64,000 bases of DNA from JAHRAW01 sp965212085 (GTDB lineage: Bacteria; Pseudomonadota; Gammaproteobacteria; Arenicellales; Poriferihabitantaceae): NCBI GenBank assembly GCA_965212085.1, contig OZ243042.1, forward strand, positions 1,426,001-1,490,000, given 5' to 3'. Below the pieces are notes generated by a model. It saw only the letters and a list, made by a program, of their open reading frames with translations, did no database searches and was not told the DNA's origin. Position numbers and translations under genes: made by a program. Of the stretch, positions 1-9,312 are shown piece by piece; the stretch's first letter is position 1; each line of letters opens with the position of its first letter.

Positions 1-1061
1 AGCACCGTCTCAATGTCTTCGCGCAACTCAAGCCCCGCTTCGCGGCCATAGTAGTGGCACACTATGCCGAAAGAATGACCGTAGCCGAAAGTCCGGTACT
101 GCAACAAATCGTATTCCTCGTAAATTTCGTTGAGTTCCCGGGCGATGTCGCAGCAGCGCGCGCCGGGTTTAATCAGCGCCTTGCCGGCGTCGTGAACCCG
201 GCAGTTGATTTCCCACAAGCGCAGGTTCTCGTCGGTGGCGGACTGGCAGAACAGGGTTCGTTCCAGCGCCACATAATAGCCCGCCACCATGGGGAAACAG
301 TTCAGGCTCAGGGGATCGCCGCTCTCCAGCCGCCGCGAAGTAACCGGGTTGTGGGCGCCGTCGGTGTTGGGGCCCGACTGCACCCAGGTCCAGGTGTCCC
401 GAAGTTCGGCGTGGGGCCAGGTGGCGGCGATCTCGCGCACCATGGTCTGCGTGGAATGTAACGCGATCTCGTGTTCGCCGACCCCCGGCGCGACCATCTC
501 GACGCAGGCGGCGCCGCCGAGATCGGCGATGGCAGCCATTCGGGTCATGAGTGCGACTTCCGCGTCCGACTTGACCATGCGCAACGCCATGGCCGCCGGG
601 GCGATGTCTTTGAATTGGCAGTTGGGCAGCGCCGCTTTCAGTTTGTCGAGGTTTTGCGCGTTGATGTGGTCGAGTTCAACGCCCACCACGCGGCCGTCTT
701 TAATCAGTTTTTGCACCGCGCGAAAGTAGTTGTCGCGCCGCCAGTCGGTGTAGATTAAGTTCTCCCCAAAGCCCCGCCGCCACGGCTGCCCGCCGTCCAC
801 CTGCGCTGCAATCAGGGTGTTGGATTTTTCATCCACCACCACGCCATAGAAGCGCCCGAACGAGCAATACATGAAGTCGGCGTAGTAGTTGATGTTGTGA
901 TTGGAAGTGAACAGCGCCACGTCCACCCCCTGCGCCTCCATCGCCCCGCGCAATTTGGCCAAGCGGCCTTCCATCTCGGCGGTGGAAAAGGTCGGCGGCG
1001 CTTTCTCGCCGTTGGGAAACTCAAGCAAGTCGGGCAGGGTCGTGGTGTTCATGGTGGTCAT
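1..1061 (-). CDS. Creatinase (creatine amidinohydrolase), 3' end cut by window edge
   Basis: Hydrolyses creatine to sarcosine and urea in the cytoplasm. The frame reads from ATG at 1061 to the window edge with no stop, giving about 353 residues of a family usually near 400. Creatinase-typical stretches are visible: FTSNHNINYYADFMYCSFGR, DGGQPWRR, YTDWRRDNYF, WTWVQSGPNTDGAHNPVT, SLNCFPMVAGYY, GARCCDIARELNEI and FGYGHSFG followed by HYYGREAGLELREDI. These separate it from general M24 Xaa-Pro peptidases with the same pita-bread fold. A second in-frame ATG lies at 1052. It diverges from the threonine aldolase gene across about 180 bases. Glycine-betaine/creatine catabolism is a plausible context but no partner enzyme is visible here. 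Confidence 0.9.
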   Translation of the reverse strand, partial: MTTMNTTTLPDLLEFPNGEKAPPTFSTAEMEGRLAKLRGAMEAQGVDVALFTSNHNINYYADFMYCSFGRFYGVVVDEKSNTLIAAQVDGGQPWRRGFGENLIYTDWRRDNYFRAVQKLIKDGRVVGVELDHINAQNLDKLKAALPNCQFKDIAPAAMALRMVKSDAEVALMTRMAAIADLGGAACVEMVAPGVGEHEIALHSTQTMVREIAATWPHAELRDTWTWVQSGPNTDGAHNPVTSRRLESGDPLSLNCFPMVAGYYVALERTLFCQSATDENLRLWEINCRVHDAGKALIKPGARCCDIARELNEIYEEYDLLQYRTFGYGHSFGIVCHYYGREAGLELREDIETV

Positions 1062-1240
1062 AATAAAGTGGGCCGGATGGCCGTTGGTGGTATGAAAGAT
1101 GCCGGAACCGGTGTGGGATAGTTTATATCCCGAATCACTGTCGGATACAATTAGCCCACGAACATTACTTTGGCATTATACCGGCCTGCCGCCCAACCCC
1201 GTGACCATTGAACGTGACCACTGAAACAACGCCAGCCCCC

Positions 1241-2290
1241 ATGATAGACCTGCGCAGCGACACCGTGACCACCCCCGGCGACGCCATGCGCCGGGTCATG
1301 GCCGCCGCCGAGGTGGGCGATGACGTGTACGACGAAGACCCGACGGTCAAGCGGCTGGAGCGCAAACTCGCGGAAATGGCCGGCCAGGAAGCCGGGCTGT
1401 TTTTTCCCTCCGGCACCCAGAGCAATTTGGTGGCGTTGTTGAGCCACTGCCAGCGGGGCGATGAGTATATCGTCGCCCAGGACGCGCACACCTACCGCTA
1501 TGAAGCGGGCGGCGCCGCGGTGCTCGGCAGCATCCAGCCGCAGCCGCTGGAATGTGAAGCGGACGGCACCATGAACCTCGGCAAAGTCGCGGCGGCCATC
1601 AAGGCGGATGATTTTCATTTTGCCAGAACCCGGCTGCTGGCGCTTGAAAACACCATCGGCGGCAAGGTCCTGCCGGCGGATTACCTGGAACGCGCCGGCG
1701 CGCTGGCGCGGGACAACAATCTCGGCTTTCACCTCGACGGCGCGCGCGCCTTCAACGCCGCGGTGGCGCTGGGGGTGGAAGTGGCGGAGATTACCCAACG
1801 CTTCGATTCGGTTTCCATCTGCCTGTCCAAGGGCCTGGGCGCGCCGGTCGGCTCGCTACTGTGCGCTGACGGCGAGCTCATCAACCGCGCCCGCCGCTGG
1901 CGCAAAATGGTCGGCGGCGGCATGCGCCAGGTGGGCGTACTCGCCGCCGCCGGCATTTACGCCCTGGACCACAACGTCGAACGTCTGCGGGAAGACCACG
2001 ACCGCGCCCAGCGGCTGGCCGATGCGTTGATGCGCCTCGACGAGTTGGAAGTGCTGGACGGCAAAGCGCACACCAACATGGTGTTCGTCTCAATGCGCGG
2101 CGGCGGCAACAGTGACGGGCATGACTGCGACGCGCTGCGCGCACACGCCAAAACCCGCGGCCTGCTGCTCGGCGAACGCACCGCCGCGAACACCCTCAGG
2201 CTGGTGACGCATAAACACATCAGCGACCAGGACGTGGCTACGGCGGCGCGGGTTATCGCCGGGTTTTTTAGCGGCGATACCGGCAACTGA
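1241..2290 (+). CDS. ltaE: Low-specificity L-threonine aldolase
   Basis: PLP enzyme that cleaves L-threonine/allo-threonine to glycine and acetaldehyde. The product matches the LtaE pattern end to end: MIDLRSDTVTTP at the N-terminus, DDVYDEDPTV, FFPSGTQSNLVALLSHC, GGAAVLGSIQPQP, HLDGARAFNA and the PLP-lysine motif SICLSKGLGAPVGS, then WRKMVGGGMRQ and LRLVTHKHIS. The frame is open upstream to a TTG at 1208, but the ATG at 1241 gives the usual family N-terminus and is preferred. No clear Shine-Dalgarno precedes either. It makes glycine, which may connect to the divergent creatinase, whose product sarcosine feeds the glycine pool (inference). Confidence 0.93.
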   Translation: MIDLRSDTVTTPGDAMRRVMAAAEVGDDVYDEDPTVKRLERKLAEMAGQEAGLFFPSGTQSNLVALLSHCQRGDEYIVAQDAHTYRYEAGGAAVLGSIQPQPLECEADGTMNLGKVAAAIKADDFHFARTRLLALENTIGGKVLPADYLERAGALARDNNLGFHLDGARAFNAAVALGVEVAEITQRFDSVSICLSKGLGAPVGSLLCADGELINRARRWRKMVGGGMRQVGVLAAAGIYALDHNVERLREDHDRAQRLADALMRLDELEVLDGKAHTNMVFVSMRGGGNSDGHDCDALRAHAKTRGLLLGERTAANTLRLVTHKHISDQDVATAARVIAGFFSGDTGN

Positions 2291-2314
2291 GTGCTGAACG
2301 CTGAGCGCCGAGGA

Positions 2315-3376
2315 TTACCGCGACCAGTTCGCCGCCGGCGCAATCCTTCCGGTAACCCGGCCCTGGGAGTTCACGACCGCCGGTTCAAAGTGGCCTTTCA
2401 ATCGGGCCGCGCTGGCCGCTTCCAGCGCGCCCAGTTTTTTCAGCAATGCGCCGAGCGCGACTTCGGCGGCGCGGCTCGCGCCATCGTCTATTTTGAGCGC
2501 GAAGCCGACGCCGAGATGGGGGATGACGCCGCCGTAAACCCCTTCGGCGCCGGTTTTGATTAGCACGCGGCCTTTGGTTTCGCGCAGCACGTCGGTGCAG
2601 CACCGCCCGGTGCCGGCGATCATGCGCGGATGGGCGCGCAGCGCAGCGAGGATTCGCGCCACGGCGGCGCCGCGCGCGGTGCCGAATTTCGCGCCGACCC
2701 CGGCGGTGTCGGCGTAGCAGGCGAAGGCCCGCGCCAGGTGTTCCAGGGGCATGCAGACCGCCGGCAGCCCGCAGCCGTCGCGTTCCCAGGGCAGGGCAAA
2801 CACGTCCAGGTCGAGCAACTCGGACAGGGTTTGCATCCACGCCCGCTGGACGGGGTGATCGTATTCGCTATAACCACGGACACCACGGGCGCCGGCACCA
2901 CGAGCACCGGCATTAAGGAACCCGGCCACGGCCAACATCCCGGCGTGCTTGCCGGAGCAGTTGTGGTGGACGCGGGCCGGTGGCGCGCCGCGGGCGATCA
3001 GGTCGTGGGCGGCGCGCTCCCTGAGCGGCCATTGCGGGCCACATTCCAGATCGCCGTCTTCAAGGCCGAGGCGATGCAGCCAGCGCAACACGGCGCGGAC
3101 GTGAAACGCTTCGGCGTTGTGGGAGGCGCAGGCCAGCGCGATTTCCTCCGCGTCCAGGCCGAAGCGCCGCGCGGCGCCGCTTTCCAGCAACGGAATGGCC
3201 TGAAAAATTTTCAGCGCCGAGCGCGGATACACAGGCCGTGACGCCCGCCCCGCGGAAAACACCACCCGCCCGGCGGTGTCCACCACCACCACGCTGCCGC
3301 GATGACTGGACTCCACCTGAGCGCCGCGATGGACTTCCACCAGCACCGGGTTCGGGTTATCGCGCATGGTTCGCAT
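2315..3376 (-). CDS. L-asparaginase, Rhizobium etli AnsA type
   Basis: Deaminates asparagine to aspartate. It belongs to the asparaginase_II family typified by R. etli AnsA, not the E. coli AnsA/AnsB fold. Visible family motifs are ESSHRGSV near the N-terminus, YPRSALKIFQAIP with the Ser/Lys pair, ACASHNAEAFHV, HNCSGKHAGMLAV, WERDGCGLPAVCMPL, MIAGTGRCCTDVL and IKTGAEGVYGGVIP. The length, 353 residues, is normal for the family. ATG at 3367 is an alternative start. After the NCSGKH motif a short Gly/Ala/Arg-rich stretch (ARGAGARGVRG) interrupts the usual sequence and is encoded by imperfect tandem repeats near 2875-2925. It is convergent with ltaE and divergent from proS. Confidence 0.88.
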   Translation of the reverse strand: MRTMRDNPNPVLVEVHRGAQVESSHRGSVVVVDTAGRVVFSAGRASRPVYPRSALKIFQAIPLLESGAARRFGLDAEEIALACASHNAEAFHVRAVLRWLHRLGLEDGDLECGPQWPLRERAAHDLIARGAPPARVHHNCSGKHAGMLAVAGFLNAGARGAGARGVRGYSEYDHPVQRAWMQTLSELLDLDVFALPWERDGCGLPAVCMPLEHLARAFACYADTAGVGAKFGTARGAAVARILAALRAHPRMIAGTGRCCTDVLRETKGRVLIKTGAEGVYGGVIPHLGVGFALKIDDGASRAAEVALGALLKKLGALEAASAARLKGHFEPAVVNSQGRVTGRIAPAANWSR

Positions 3377-3471
3377 CGTTCATATCATTCATGGCCGGGC
3401 AATCTGGCATAATCAAACCAGTATAAAACAAGGTAGACTCGCGGATTGATTTTTCGCCGCGCACGAGAGCC

Positions 3472-5205
3472 ATGCTTACTTCCCAGCGCCTACTTGGCAC
3501 CCTCAAGGAAACCCCCGCCGACGCCGAGATCGTCAGCCACCAGCTGATGCTGCGCGCCGGCTTGATCCGGCGCGTGGCGGCGGGCATCTACAACTGGCTG
3601 CCCACCGGGATCAACGTGCTGCGCAGGGTGGAGCGCATCATCCGCGAGGAGATGAACCGCTCCGGCGCGCAGGAGGTGTTGTTGCCGGCGGTGCAGCCCG
3701 CCGAACTGTGGCGGGCGTCCGGGCGCTGGGAGGAATACGGCCCGGAGCTGCTGCGCTTTGGCGACCGCCATCAGCGGGATTTTTGTTTCGGCCCCACCCA
3801 CGAGGAGGTCATCACCACGCTGGTGAAAAACGAGATTCGCAGTTACCGCCAGCTGCCGGCCAATTTCTACCAGATCCAGACCAAGTTTCGGGACGAGATC
3901 AGGCCGCGTTTCGGGGTCATGCGCGGGCGGGAATTCATCATGAAGGACGCCTATTCGTTCGGCATTGACCGCGCCGCGCTGCAACAAACCTACGACCTGA
4001 TGCACAAAACCTACTGCGCCATTTTCGACCGCATGGGGCTGCGCTACCGGGCGGTGGTGGCCGACTCCGGCAGCATCGGCGGCGACACTTCCCACGAGTT
4101 TCACGTGCTGGCCGATTCCGGCGAAGACGCCATCGCCTTCTCCACTGGCGGCACCGGCGGCGACAGCGATTACGCCACCAACCTGGAGATGGCCGAGGCG
4201 CCGGTGCCGGCGGGGGAACGCCCGGCCGCCGCCGAAGAAATGCGCCTGGTGGACACCCCCGACACCAAAACCATCCGCGCGCTGGTGGAGAACTTCGGCC
4301 TGCCCGTTGACAAAACCATCAAGACCCTGGTGGTGGAAGCGTCCGGGGAATCGGGGCATGCCTTGATCGCCCTTTTGGTGCGCGGCGATCACGAGTTGAA
4401 CGCGGTCAAGGCCGAAAAACTGGCCGAGGTGGCAAGCCCGTTGCGGATGGCCGGGGAGGCCGAAATCCGCGACGCCATCGGCGCCGGGCCGGGCTCGCTG
4501 GGGCCGGTCAACCTGCCGATTCCGTTCATCGCCGACCGCAGCGTCGCGGTGATGGCGGATTTCGGCGCCGGCGCCAATAGTGAAGACCAACACTATTTCG
4601 GCATCAACTGGGAGCGCGACCTGCCGGCGCCCCAGGTCGCCGACCTGCGCAACGTCGTCGAAGGCGACCCCAGCCCCGACGGCAAGGGCACGCTGAGCAT
4701 CGCCCGCGGCATCGAAGTGGGGCACATTTTTCAGCTCGGCACCAAGTACAGCAAGGCCCTCGGCGCCACCGTGCTGGCCGAAGACGGGCGCGCGGTGGAA
4801 ATGGAAATGGGCTGCTACGGCATCGGCGTAACCCGCGTGATCGCCGCCGCCATCGAACAGCACCACGACGACAAGGGCATCATCTGGCCCGGCGCCATCG
4901 CCCCCTACGACGTCGCCATCGTGCCGGTCGGATACCACCGCTCGGCGAAAGTGAAGCAGGCGGCGCTGGATTTGCACGGGCGGCTGCGGCGCGCCGGCTT
5001 CGAGGTTTTGCTCGATGACCGAGACGAGCGGCCCGGGGTGATGTTCGCCGATATGGAGCTCATCGGCGTCCCCCACCGCCTGGTGGTGGGGGAGCGCAGC
5101 CTCGCAAAAGGCGCCGTCGAATACCGCCACCGCGCCGGCGGCGGCGAGCGGGAAATCGAAATCGGCTCGCTGTCCGAGACCCTGCTGGAGCTGAAAAACG
5201 CCTGA
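3472..5205 (+). CDS. proS: Prolyl-tRNA synthetase
   Basis: Charges tRNA-Pro. The 577-residue protein has the bacterial architecture: a class II catalytic core with motif 1 near TGINVLRRVERIIREEM, motif 2 (FRDEIRPRFGVMRGREFIMKD), the central INS editing domain (about residues 225-385) that deacylates Ala-tRNA-Pro, then motif 3 (GCYGIGVTRVIAA) and a C-terminal anticodon-binding domain (IVPVGYHRS...DDRDERPGVMFADMELIGVPHR). The ATG at 3472 gives the standard start MLTSQRLLGTLKETP. No operon partner is evident. A cold-shock gene follows after about 190 bases. Confidence 0.97.
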   Translation: MLTSQRLLGTLKETPADAEIVSHQLMLRAGLIRRVAAGIYNWLPTGINVLRRVERIIREEMNRSGAQEVLLPAVQPAELWRASGRWEEYGPELLRFGDRHQRDFCFGPTHEEVITTLVKNEIRSYRQLPANFYQIQTKFRDEIRPRFGVMRGREFIMKDAYSFGIDRAALQQTYDLMHKTYCAIFDRMGLRYRAVVADSGSIGGDTSHEFHVLADSGEDAIAFSTGGTGGDSDYATNLEMAEAPVPAGERPAAAEEMRLVDTPDTKTIRALVENFGLPVDKTIKTLVVEASGESGHALIALLVRGDHELNAVKAEKLAEVASPLRMAGEAEIRDAIGAGPGSLGPVNLPIPFIADRSVAVMADFGAGANSEDQHYFGINWERDLPAPQVADLRNVVEGDPSPDGKGTLSIARGIEVGHIFQLGTKYSKALGATVLAEDGRAVEMEMGCYGIGVTRVIAAAIEQHHDDKGIIWPGAIAPYDVAIVPVGYHRSAKVKQAALDLHGRLRRAGFEVLLDDRDERPGVMFADMELIGVPHRLVVGERSLAKGAVEYRHRAGGGEREIEIGSLSETLLELKNA

Positions 5206-5396
5206 TATAGCCCCGGTACGGCCTGGGGCGGCCTGGAGGCGGGGCGAAAATAGTTGTATTTTGATGTCATTTTTGTGTTTACACGGCCCCAACAATGGTA
5301 CACTCGCGCCCGGTGCCCGCCGCCATGGGGGCATTATCAGCGCACGGCTGCGCAACAAAGCCGGCGTTCCGTATAATTTTGAAACACGAGGTAAGT

Positions 5397-5609
5397 ATGT
5401 CAGGCGAACTGGTAACCGGAACCGTAAAGTGGTTTAACGACACCAAAGGTTTTGGGTTCATTGAAAGAGAAGAAGGAGCCGATGTATTTGTGCACTATCG
5501 CGCAATCAACGGTGAAGGGCGAAGAACGCTCCAGGATGGTCAACAGGTTACATTCGAAGTCGTGGATGGTGCCAAAGGACCGCAAGCAGAGAACGTAACC
5601 CCGGTTTAG
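5397..5609 (+). CDS. CspA-family cold-shock protein
   Basis: A 70-residue single-stranded nucleic-acid-binding OB-fold protein that acts as an RNA chaperone or transcription antiterminator. It has TGTVKWFNDTKGFGFI (RNP1, KGFGFI) and DVFVHYRAI (RNP2, VFVHY). ATG at 5397 is chosen over an upstream in-frame ATG at 5295 because it gives the normal Csp start (MSGELVTGTVKWF) and lies just after GAGG. The codon usage and base composition are visibly less G+C-rich than in the neighbours. A leader of up to about 190 bases precedes it, as is common for csp genes. Confidence 0.95.
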   Translation: MSGELVTGTVKWFNDTKGFGFIEREEGADVFVHYRAINGEGRRTLQDGQQVTFEVVDGAKGPQAENVTPV

Positions 5610-5622
5610 GTCTCCGGCAAAC

Positions 5623-5646
5623 ATCATCCTGAAGGACCAGGATGAT
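5623..5646 (+). terminator. Stem-loop after the cold-shock gene
   Basis: ATCATCCTG and CAGGATGAT form a 9-bp perfect stem with a 6-base loop, 13 bases after the csp stop. No T-run follows, so it may be a Rho-dependent end or an mRNA-stabilising 3' hairpin rather than a classical intrinsic terminator. Confidence 0.4.
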
Positions 5647-5755
5647 CCTCTCCCCCGGCGCCATCATGGACAGCGCGAGCGCCATTTCAGTTTTGCTGGA
5701 AATGCGAAGCGGGGTTTGTGTGGCCGGGTTATAACCACCCCGAAGCCGGGCGTCG

Positions 5756-7042
5756 TCAACAACTCCCCGAAAACGGCTGCACCTCAACCATCCCCCCCGC
5801 TGCCACGTCTTCGGAAGCGGTGGGCAGGATGATGAAGCAGTTCGCTTCGCCCATGGAGCTCAGAATCCCCGAACCCTGTTCGCCGGTAGAGCGCACCAGC
5901 GTAGTGTCGCCGGCAACGGCGGCGTCGGTGAACAAAACGCCGCGCTGATATTCCGCCCGGCCCGGGCGTTTTTTGAGGGGCGAGGTGGTTTGCGCCGTGA
6001 GCCGCAAGGGTTCGGTCGCGGTTTCCCCGGCGAGGCGTTTGAGGGCCGGCTTGACGAAAATCTCGAAGGTCACCATGACCGACACCGGGTTGCCGGGCAG
6101 GCCGAAGAACAGGCTGTGGCCGAGCCTGCCGAACGCCATTGGCCGGCCCGGCTTGATCGCCACTTTGTAAAAAACCACTTCGCCGAGGCGGCCCAGGGTT
6201 TCCCGGACATAGTCGGCCTCGCCCACCGACGCGCCGGCGGAAGTGATCACCATATCGGCGCAGGCGGCGGCCTGTTCAAAGGCCGCGCCCACGGCGGCGG
6301 CGTCATCCGGGACGATGCCGAGGTCCACCATCTCGACCCCCAGTTCCGACAGCATGCCGTACAACGTGTAACGGTTGGAATCGTACACTTCGCCGCCGGC
6401 GAGGGGCCCGCCCACCGCGCGCAGTTCGTCGCCGTTGGAGAAAAAGGCCACGCGCGGGCGGCGCAGCACCGGCAACTCGGCGAATCCCAGGGAAGCCGCG
6501 AGCCCGAGGTGGGACGCATTGAGCCGGCGGCCGGCGGCGATGGCGACTTCGCCGATTTCCAGATCCTCCCCGGCGCGGCGGACGTTGGCGCCGGGTTTTT
6601 CGCCGGCGCGCACGGTGATGGCATCGCCCCGGCGTTCAACGCGTTCCTGAATGACCACGCTGTCGGCGCCGGCGGGCATCACCGCGCCGGTCATTATGCG
6701 CACGCATTGACCGCGCCCCACTTCGCCGTCGAAGGGTTTGCCGGCCAGGGAAACTCCGCTCACGCGCAATGTTTTGCCGCCCGCGTTTTTTGACGCGGCG
6801 GCCAGGTCGCGGCCGTCAACGGCGTATCCGTCCATGGCGGAGTTGGTGTGATTGGGAACCCGCAGCGCGCTTTTGACGTCGGCGGCGGCGACCCGGCCCA
6901 ACGCCGCGCGCACCGCAACGCTCTCCACCTGAACCACCGGCGCGACCGCATCCGCGATCAACCGCCGCGCGCGCTCGGCGCTCACCGCAGCCGGGTCGGT
7001 GTCGCACCACTCCGCCGCCGGCGCCTTACTGTGTTTGTTCAT
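5756..7042 (-). CDS. moeA: Molybdopterin molybdenumtransferase MoeA
   Basis: Inserts molybdenum into adenylyl-molybdopterin to make the molybdenum cofactor. The 428-residue product shows NHTNSAMDGYAV, RIMTGAVMPAGADSVV, AGRRLNASHLGLAASLG, the MogA-like motif VITSAGASVGEADYV, GRPMAFG and FFGLPGNPVSVMVTFEIF, ending with the MoeA C-terminal domain. The ATG at 7042 overlaps the moaC stop as ATGA, so the two genes are probably translationally coupled. An in-frame ATG at 7060 is an alternative. Confidence 0.95.
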   Translation of the reverse strand: MNKHSKAPAAEWCDTDPAAVSAERARRLIADAVAPVVQVESVAVRAALGRVAAADVKSALRVPNHTNSAMDGYAVDGRDLAAASKNAGGKTLRVSGVSLAGKPFDGEVGRGQCVRIMTGAVMPAGADSVVIQERVERRGDAITVRAGEKPGANVRRAGEDLEIGEVAIAAGRRLNASHLGLAASLGFAELPVLRRPRVAFFSNGDELRAVGGPLAGGEVYDSNRYTLYGMLSELGVEMVDLGIVPDDAAAVGAAFEQAAACADMVITSAGASVGEADYVRETLGRLGEVVFYKVAIKPGRPMAFGRLGHSLFFGLPGNPVSVMVTFEIFVKPALKRLAGETATEPLRLTAQTTSPLKKRPGRAEYQRGVLFTDAAVAGDTTLVRSTGEQGSGILSSMGEANCFIILPTASEDVAAGGMVEVQPFSGSC

Positions 7043-7602
7043 CGGGGGTTCGGCGCGCATGTAGCCGGACGATCCCAGCGCCCGGATTTTCCCCCGGACT
7101 TGTGCACCAGGCGCACCGCGCAAATCTCCATCCCCCGGTCCATCGCCTTGCACATATCGTAGATGGTCAAAAGCGCGGTCTGCACGGCGCCCAGTGCTTC
7201 CATTTCCACGCCGGTGCGCTCGCGGGTGCCGGTGGTTGCGACGCAATGCACGGCGGGGCAAGGGGCATCAGCCGCACCGGTCGCGGGTTGCGCGGATGCC
7301 ACGGATGCCACGGATTGAGTTGAAAATTCCACCGCAATGTGGGTCAGCGCGATGGGATGACACAACGGCACCAGTTCGGCGGTTCGCTTGGCGCCCATGA
7401 TGCCCGCCACCCGCGCCACGGCCAGCACGTCGCCCTTGTGGTGCGCGCCGTTTTCGAGCATCGCCAGGGTGTCGGCGCGCATGCTGATCCAGCCTTCGGC
7501 CACCGCCTTGCGTTCGGTGGCCGCTTTGCCGCCGACGTCCACCATCCGAACCTCGCCGCGTTCGTTGAAGTGGGTCGGTTTGCGTGACTTGCCGGGTTTC
7601 AT
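7039..7602 (-). CDS. moaC: Cyclic pyranopterin monophosphate synthase MoaC
   Basis: Catalyses the second half of the first step of molybdopterin synthesis, the conversion of 3',8-cyclo-GTP to cPMP. Family motifs are visible: MVDVGGKAATERKAVAEG, HHKGDVLAVARVAGI, GAKRTAELVPLCHPI, RTGVEMEALGAVQTALLTIYD, MCKAMDRGM and LVHKSGGKSG. At 187 residues it is longer than the usual ~160. The surplus lies mainly in an insertion (VASVASAQPATGAADAPCPA) between two conserved strands, encoded by short tandem repeats of GGATGCCAC near 7290-7315. It is first in a moaC-moeA pair. Confidence 0.93.
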   Translation of the reverse strand: MKPGKSRKPTHFNERGEVRMVDVGGKAATERKAVAEGWISMRADTLAMLENGAHHKGDVLAVARVAGIMGAKRTAELVPLCHPIALTHIAVEFSTQSVASVASAQPATGAADAPCPAVHCVATTGTRERTGVEMEALGAVQTALLTIYDMCKAMDRGMEICAVRLVHKSGGKSGRWDRPATCAPNPR

Positions 7603-7684
7603 GCTGTTATTGTAGTGTGGAAATGCGGATATTCATACCGGAACGGCCGACCACGGCCATCAACAACTCTTCGGGGGAGCGGTG

Positions 7685-8866
7685 ATGCACGGCGATTCGG
7701 CGGCCCATTCAATGATATTTTCGTTGTTCCTGATCTTCAGCGGCGCCGCCGTGCTGGCGACCGTCGCGCTCTACCTGCGCCAGGCGATGCTGGTCGCGTA
7801 CCTCGCGCTGGGCGCCATCCTCGGGCCGTGGGGCCTGGCGCTGGTCACCGACGCCGAACTGATCCGGGACATCGCCCGGGTCGGGATTATATTTTTGCTG
7901 TTCCTGCTCGGCCTCAACCTGTCGCCGCAAAAACTCCTCCGCCTGCTGCGCGAAACCACCCTGGTAACCCTGGTGAGCGCGCTGATTTTCGCCCTGGTGG
8001 CCGCCCTCATCGCCTGGGGCTACGGCTTCGGCGGCGGCGACGTGCTGCTGGTGGGCCTCGCCGCTTCGTTCTCCAGCACCATCATCGGCCTGAAACTCCT
8101 GCCCACCACCGTGCTGCACCACCGCCACACCGGCGAGGTCATCATCAGCGTGCTGCTGCTGCAGGACCTGATCGCCATCATCGCGCTGCTCGTGGTTCAC
8201 GGACTGCGCGGCGGGCAGCCGCCGATGCTCGGCATCGCATTGTTGTTCATGGCCCTGCCGGCCCTCGGCGCCGTGGCCTGGTTTGGCCAACGCTGGCTGC
8301 TGCTCAAACTGTTCCGCAAATTCGACCGCATCCAGGAATACATTTTCCTGCTCGCCATCGGCTGGTGCCTCGGCCTCGCCCAACTGGCGCAGACCCTGGG
8401 ATTGTCCTACGAGATCGGCGCCTTCACCGCCGGCGTGGCGATCGCCACCAGCCCCATCGCCCTGCACATCGCCGAAAGCCTGAAGCCGCTGCGGGATTTT
8501 TTCCTGATCCTGTTTTTCTTCGGCCTCGGCGCCGGCTTTGACCTCGCCGCCGCGTGGCAGGTGGTGATTCCCGCCGCCCTCATCGCCGGCGTTTTGCTGG
8601 TGATCAAGCCGGTGGTGTTTCGCTTCCTGCTGGTCAGGCACGCGGAATCCAACAAACTCGCCTGGGAGACTGGCGTTCGCCTCGGGCAGTTGAGCGAGTT
8701 TTCGCTGCTGATCGTATTCGTCGCCCGGCAAAACGGGGTGATCTCCGACCCGGCGTTTTACGCCGTGCAGCTCGCCACCCTGCTGAGTTTTATCATTTCC
8801 GCCTACTGGATCGTGCTCCGCTACCCGACGCCCATCGCCCTTTCCGAGCGCCTGCGACGGGACTGA
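7685..8866 (+). CDS. CPA2-type cation:proton antiporter (KefB/KefC-like, no RCK domain)
   Basis: Inner-membrane antiporter, probably exchanging K+ or Na+ for H+. About 394 residues are almost entirely hydrophobic helices (roughly 12). They include the CPA2 signatures GAILGPWGLALV, FLLFLLGLNLSPQKL and SFSSTIIGLKLLP, and the paired helix regions around LLQDLIAII and YEIGAFTAGVAIATS. The protein ends shortly after the membrane domain, so the cytosolic TrkA-N/RCK regulatory domain of KefB/KefC is absent. GTG at 7682 is in frame, but the ATG at 7685 is more likely. It diverges from moaC. The substrate ion cannot be read from sequence. Confidence 0.85.
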   Translation: MHGDSAAHSMIFSLFLIFSGAAVLATVALYLRQAMLVAYLALGAILGPWGLALVTDAELIRDIARVGIIFLLFLLGLNLSPQKLLRLLRETTLVTLVSALIFALVAALIAWGYGFGGGDVLLVGLAASFSSTIIGLKLLPTTVLHHRHTGEVIISVLLLQDLIAIIALLVVHGLRGGQPPMLGIALLFMALPALGAVAWFGQRWLLLKLFRKFDRIQEYIFLLAIGWCLGLAQLAQTLGLSYEIGAFTAGVAIATSPIALHIAESLKPLRDFFLILFFFGLGAGFDLAAAWQVVIPAALIAGVLLVIKPVVFRFLLVRHAESNKLAWETGVRLGQLSEFSLLIVFVARQNGVISDPAFYAVQLATLLSFIISAYWIVLRYPTPIALSERLRRD

Positions 8867-8877
8867 CCGGGCGGCGG

Positions 8878-9160
8878 GGGCGCGGGGCGCGTGACGCGCA
8901 TTTGCGGGGGGGAATACCCCCCGCACCCCCCTGTGCGGCGCGGGGAAACCTCCTGTTTCCGGCACCGCGCGCACATCCCTGTGCGCGACAGTCAGGCTAG
9001 CGCCGGAAGGGTTTGGACGGCGGGAACTTTGTGCGCGCGCAAGGACAAGTCGCGACCTGTCCCTACGCCCACTCTCGCCGAACCAGATGAAACTGGATTC
9101 CCGATACGATGAAACAAACGGTCGCCGGCGCTTCCTGTTTTTCTGTCGTTCGGGAATGGT
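8878..9160 (+). repeat. Composite palindromic repeat block 1
   Basis: This intergenic block holds three modules seen repeatedly in the window: module A (GCGCGTGACGCGCATTTGCG followed by G-run/C-run and TGTGCGGCGCGGGGAAAC), module D (an imperfect ACAGGTCGCGACCTGT palindrome near 9043-9064) and module B (ATTCCCGATACGATGAAA ... TTTTTCTGTCGTTCGGGAAT). No credible gene is present between 8867 and 9312. Confidence 0.85.
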
Positions 9161-9251
9161 ATAGGTTCACTAATTCGCTGACAAGAATCATTCATTTGTT
9201 TGGGGGTTTTAGCGTTGATGCCCTGGTGCAACCGGATTCTTTCTGCGGGGG

Positions 9252-9293
9252 CCAGGAACGCTGCAGAGGCGCGGGGCCTCTGCAGGTTCCTGG
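9252..9293. other. Long stem-loop downstream of the H1-like gene
   Basis: CCAGGAAC-CTGCAGAGGC pairs with GCCTCTGCAG-GTTCCTGG, giving 18 base pairs with one bulged base and a 5-base loop. It sits just past the 3' end of the H1-like gene on the minus strand. It has no T-run. It could be a transcript-end or mRNA-stability hairpin working in either direction. Confidence 0.6.
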
Positions 9294-9312
9294 TGTAGCG
9301 ACCGCCCTCAGG

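Noticed and set aside
1..1061. Calling the first gene an Xaa-Pro aminopeptidase or DMSP lyase DddP, both of the M24 fold.
   Set aside because: The motif set (HNINYY.DF.YCSFGR, GGQPWRR, SGPNTDGAHNPVT) follows creatinase closely over the whole visible length.
3490..5358. Long ORF (622 codons) antisense to proS, and similar long ORFs antisense to rpoB, rpoC, recG and the antiporter gene.
   Set aside because: They are mirror frames of strongly conserved genes in G+C-rich DNA. Their translations are low-complexity and rich in His/Val/Gly/Asp with no domain resemblance.
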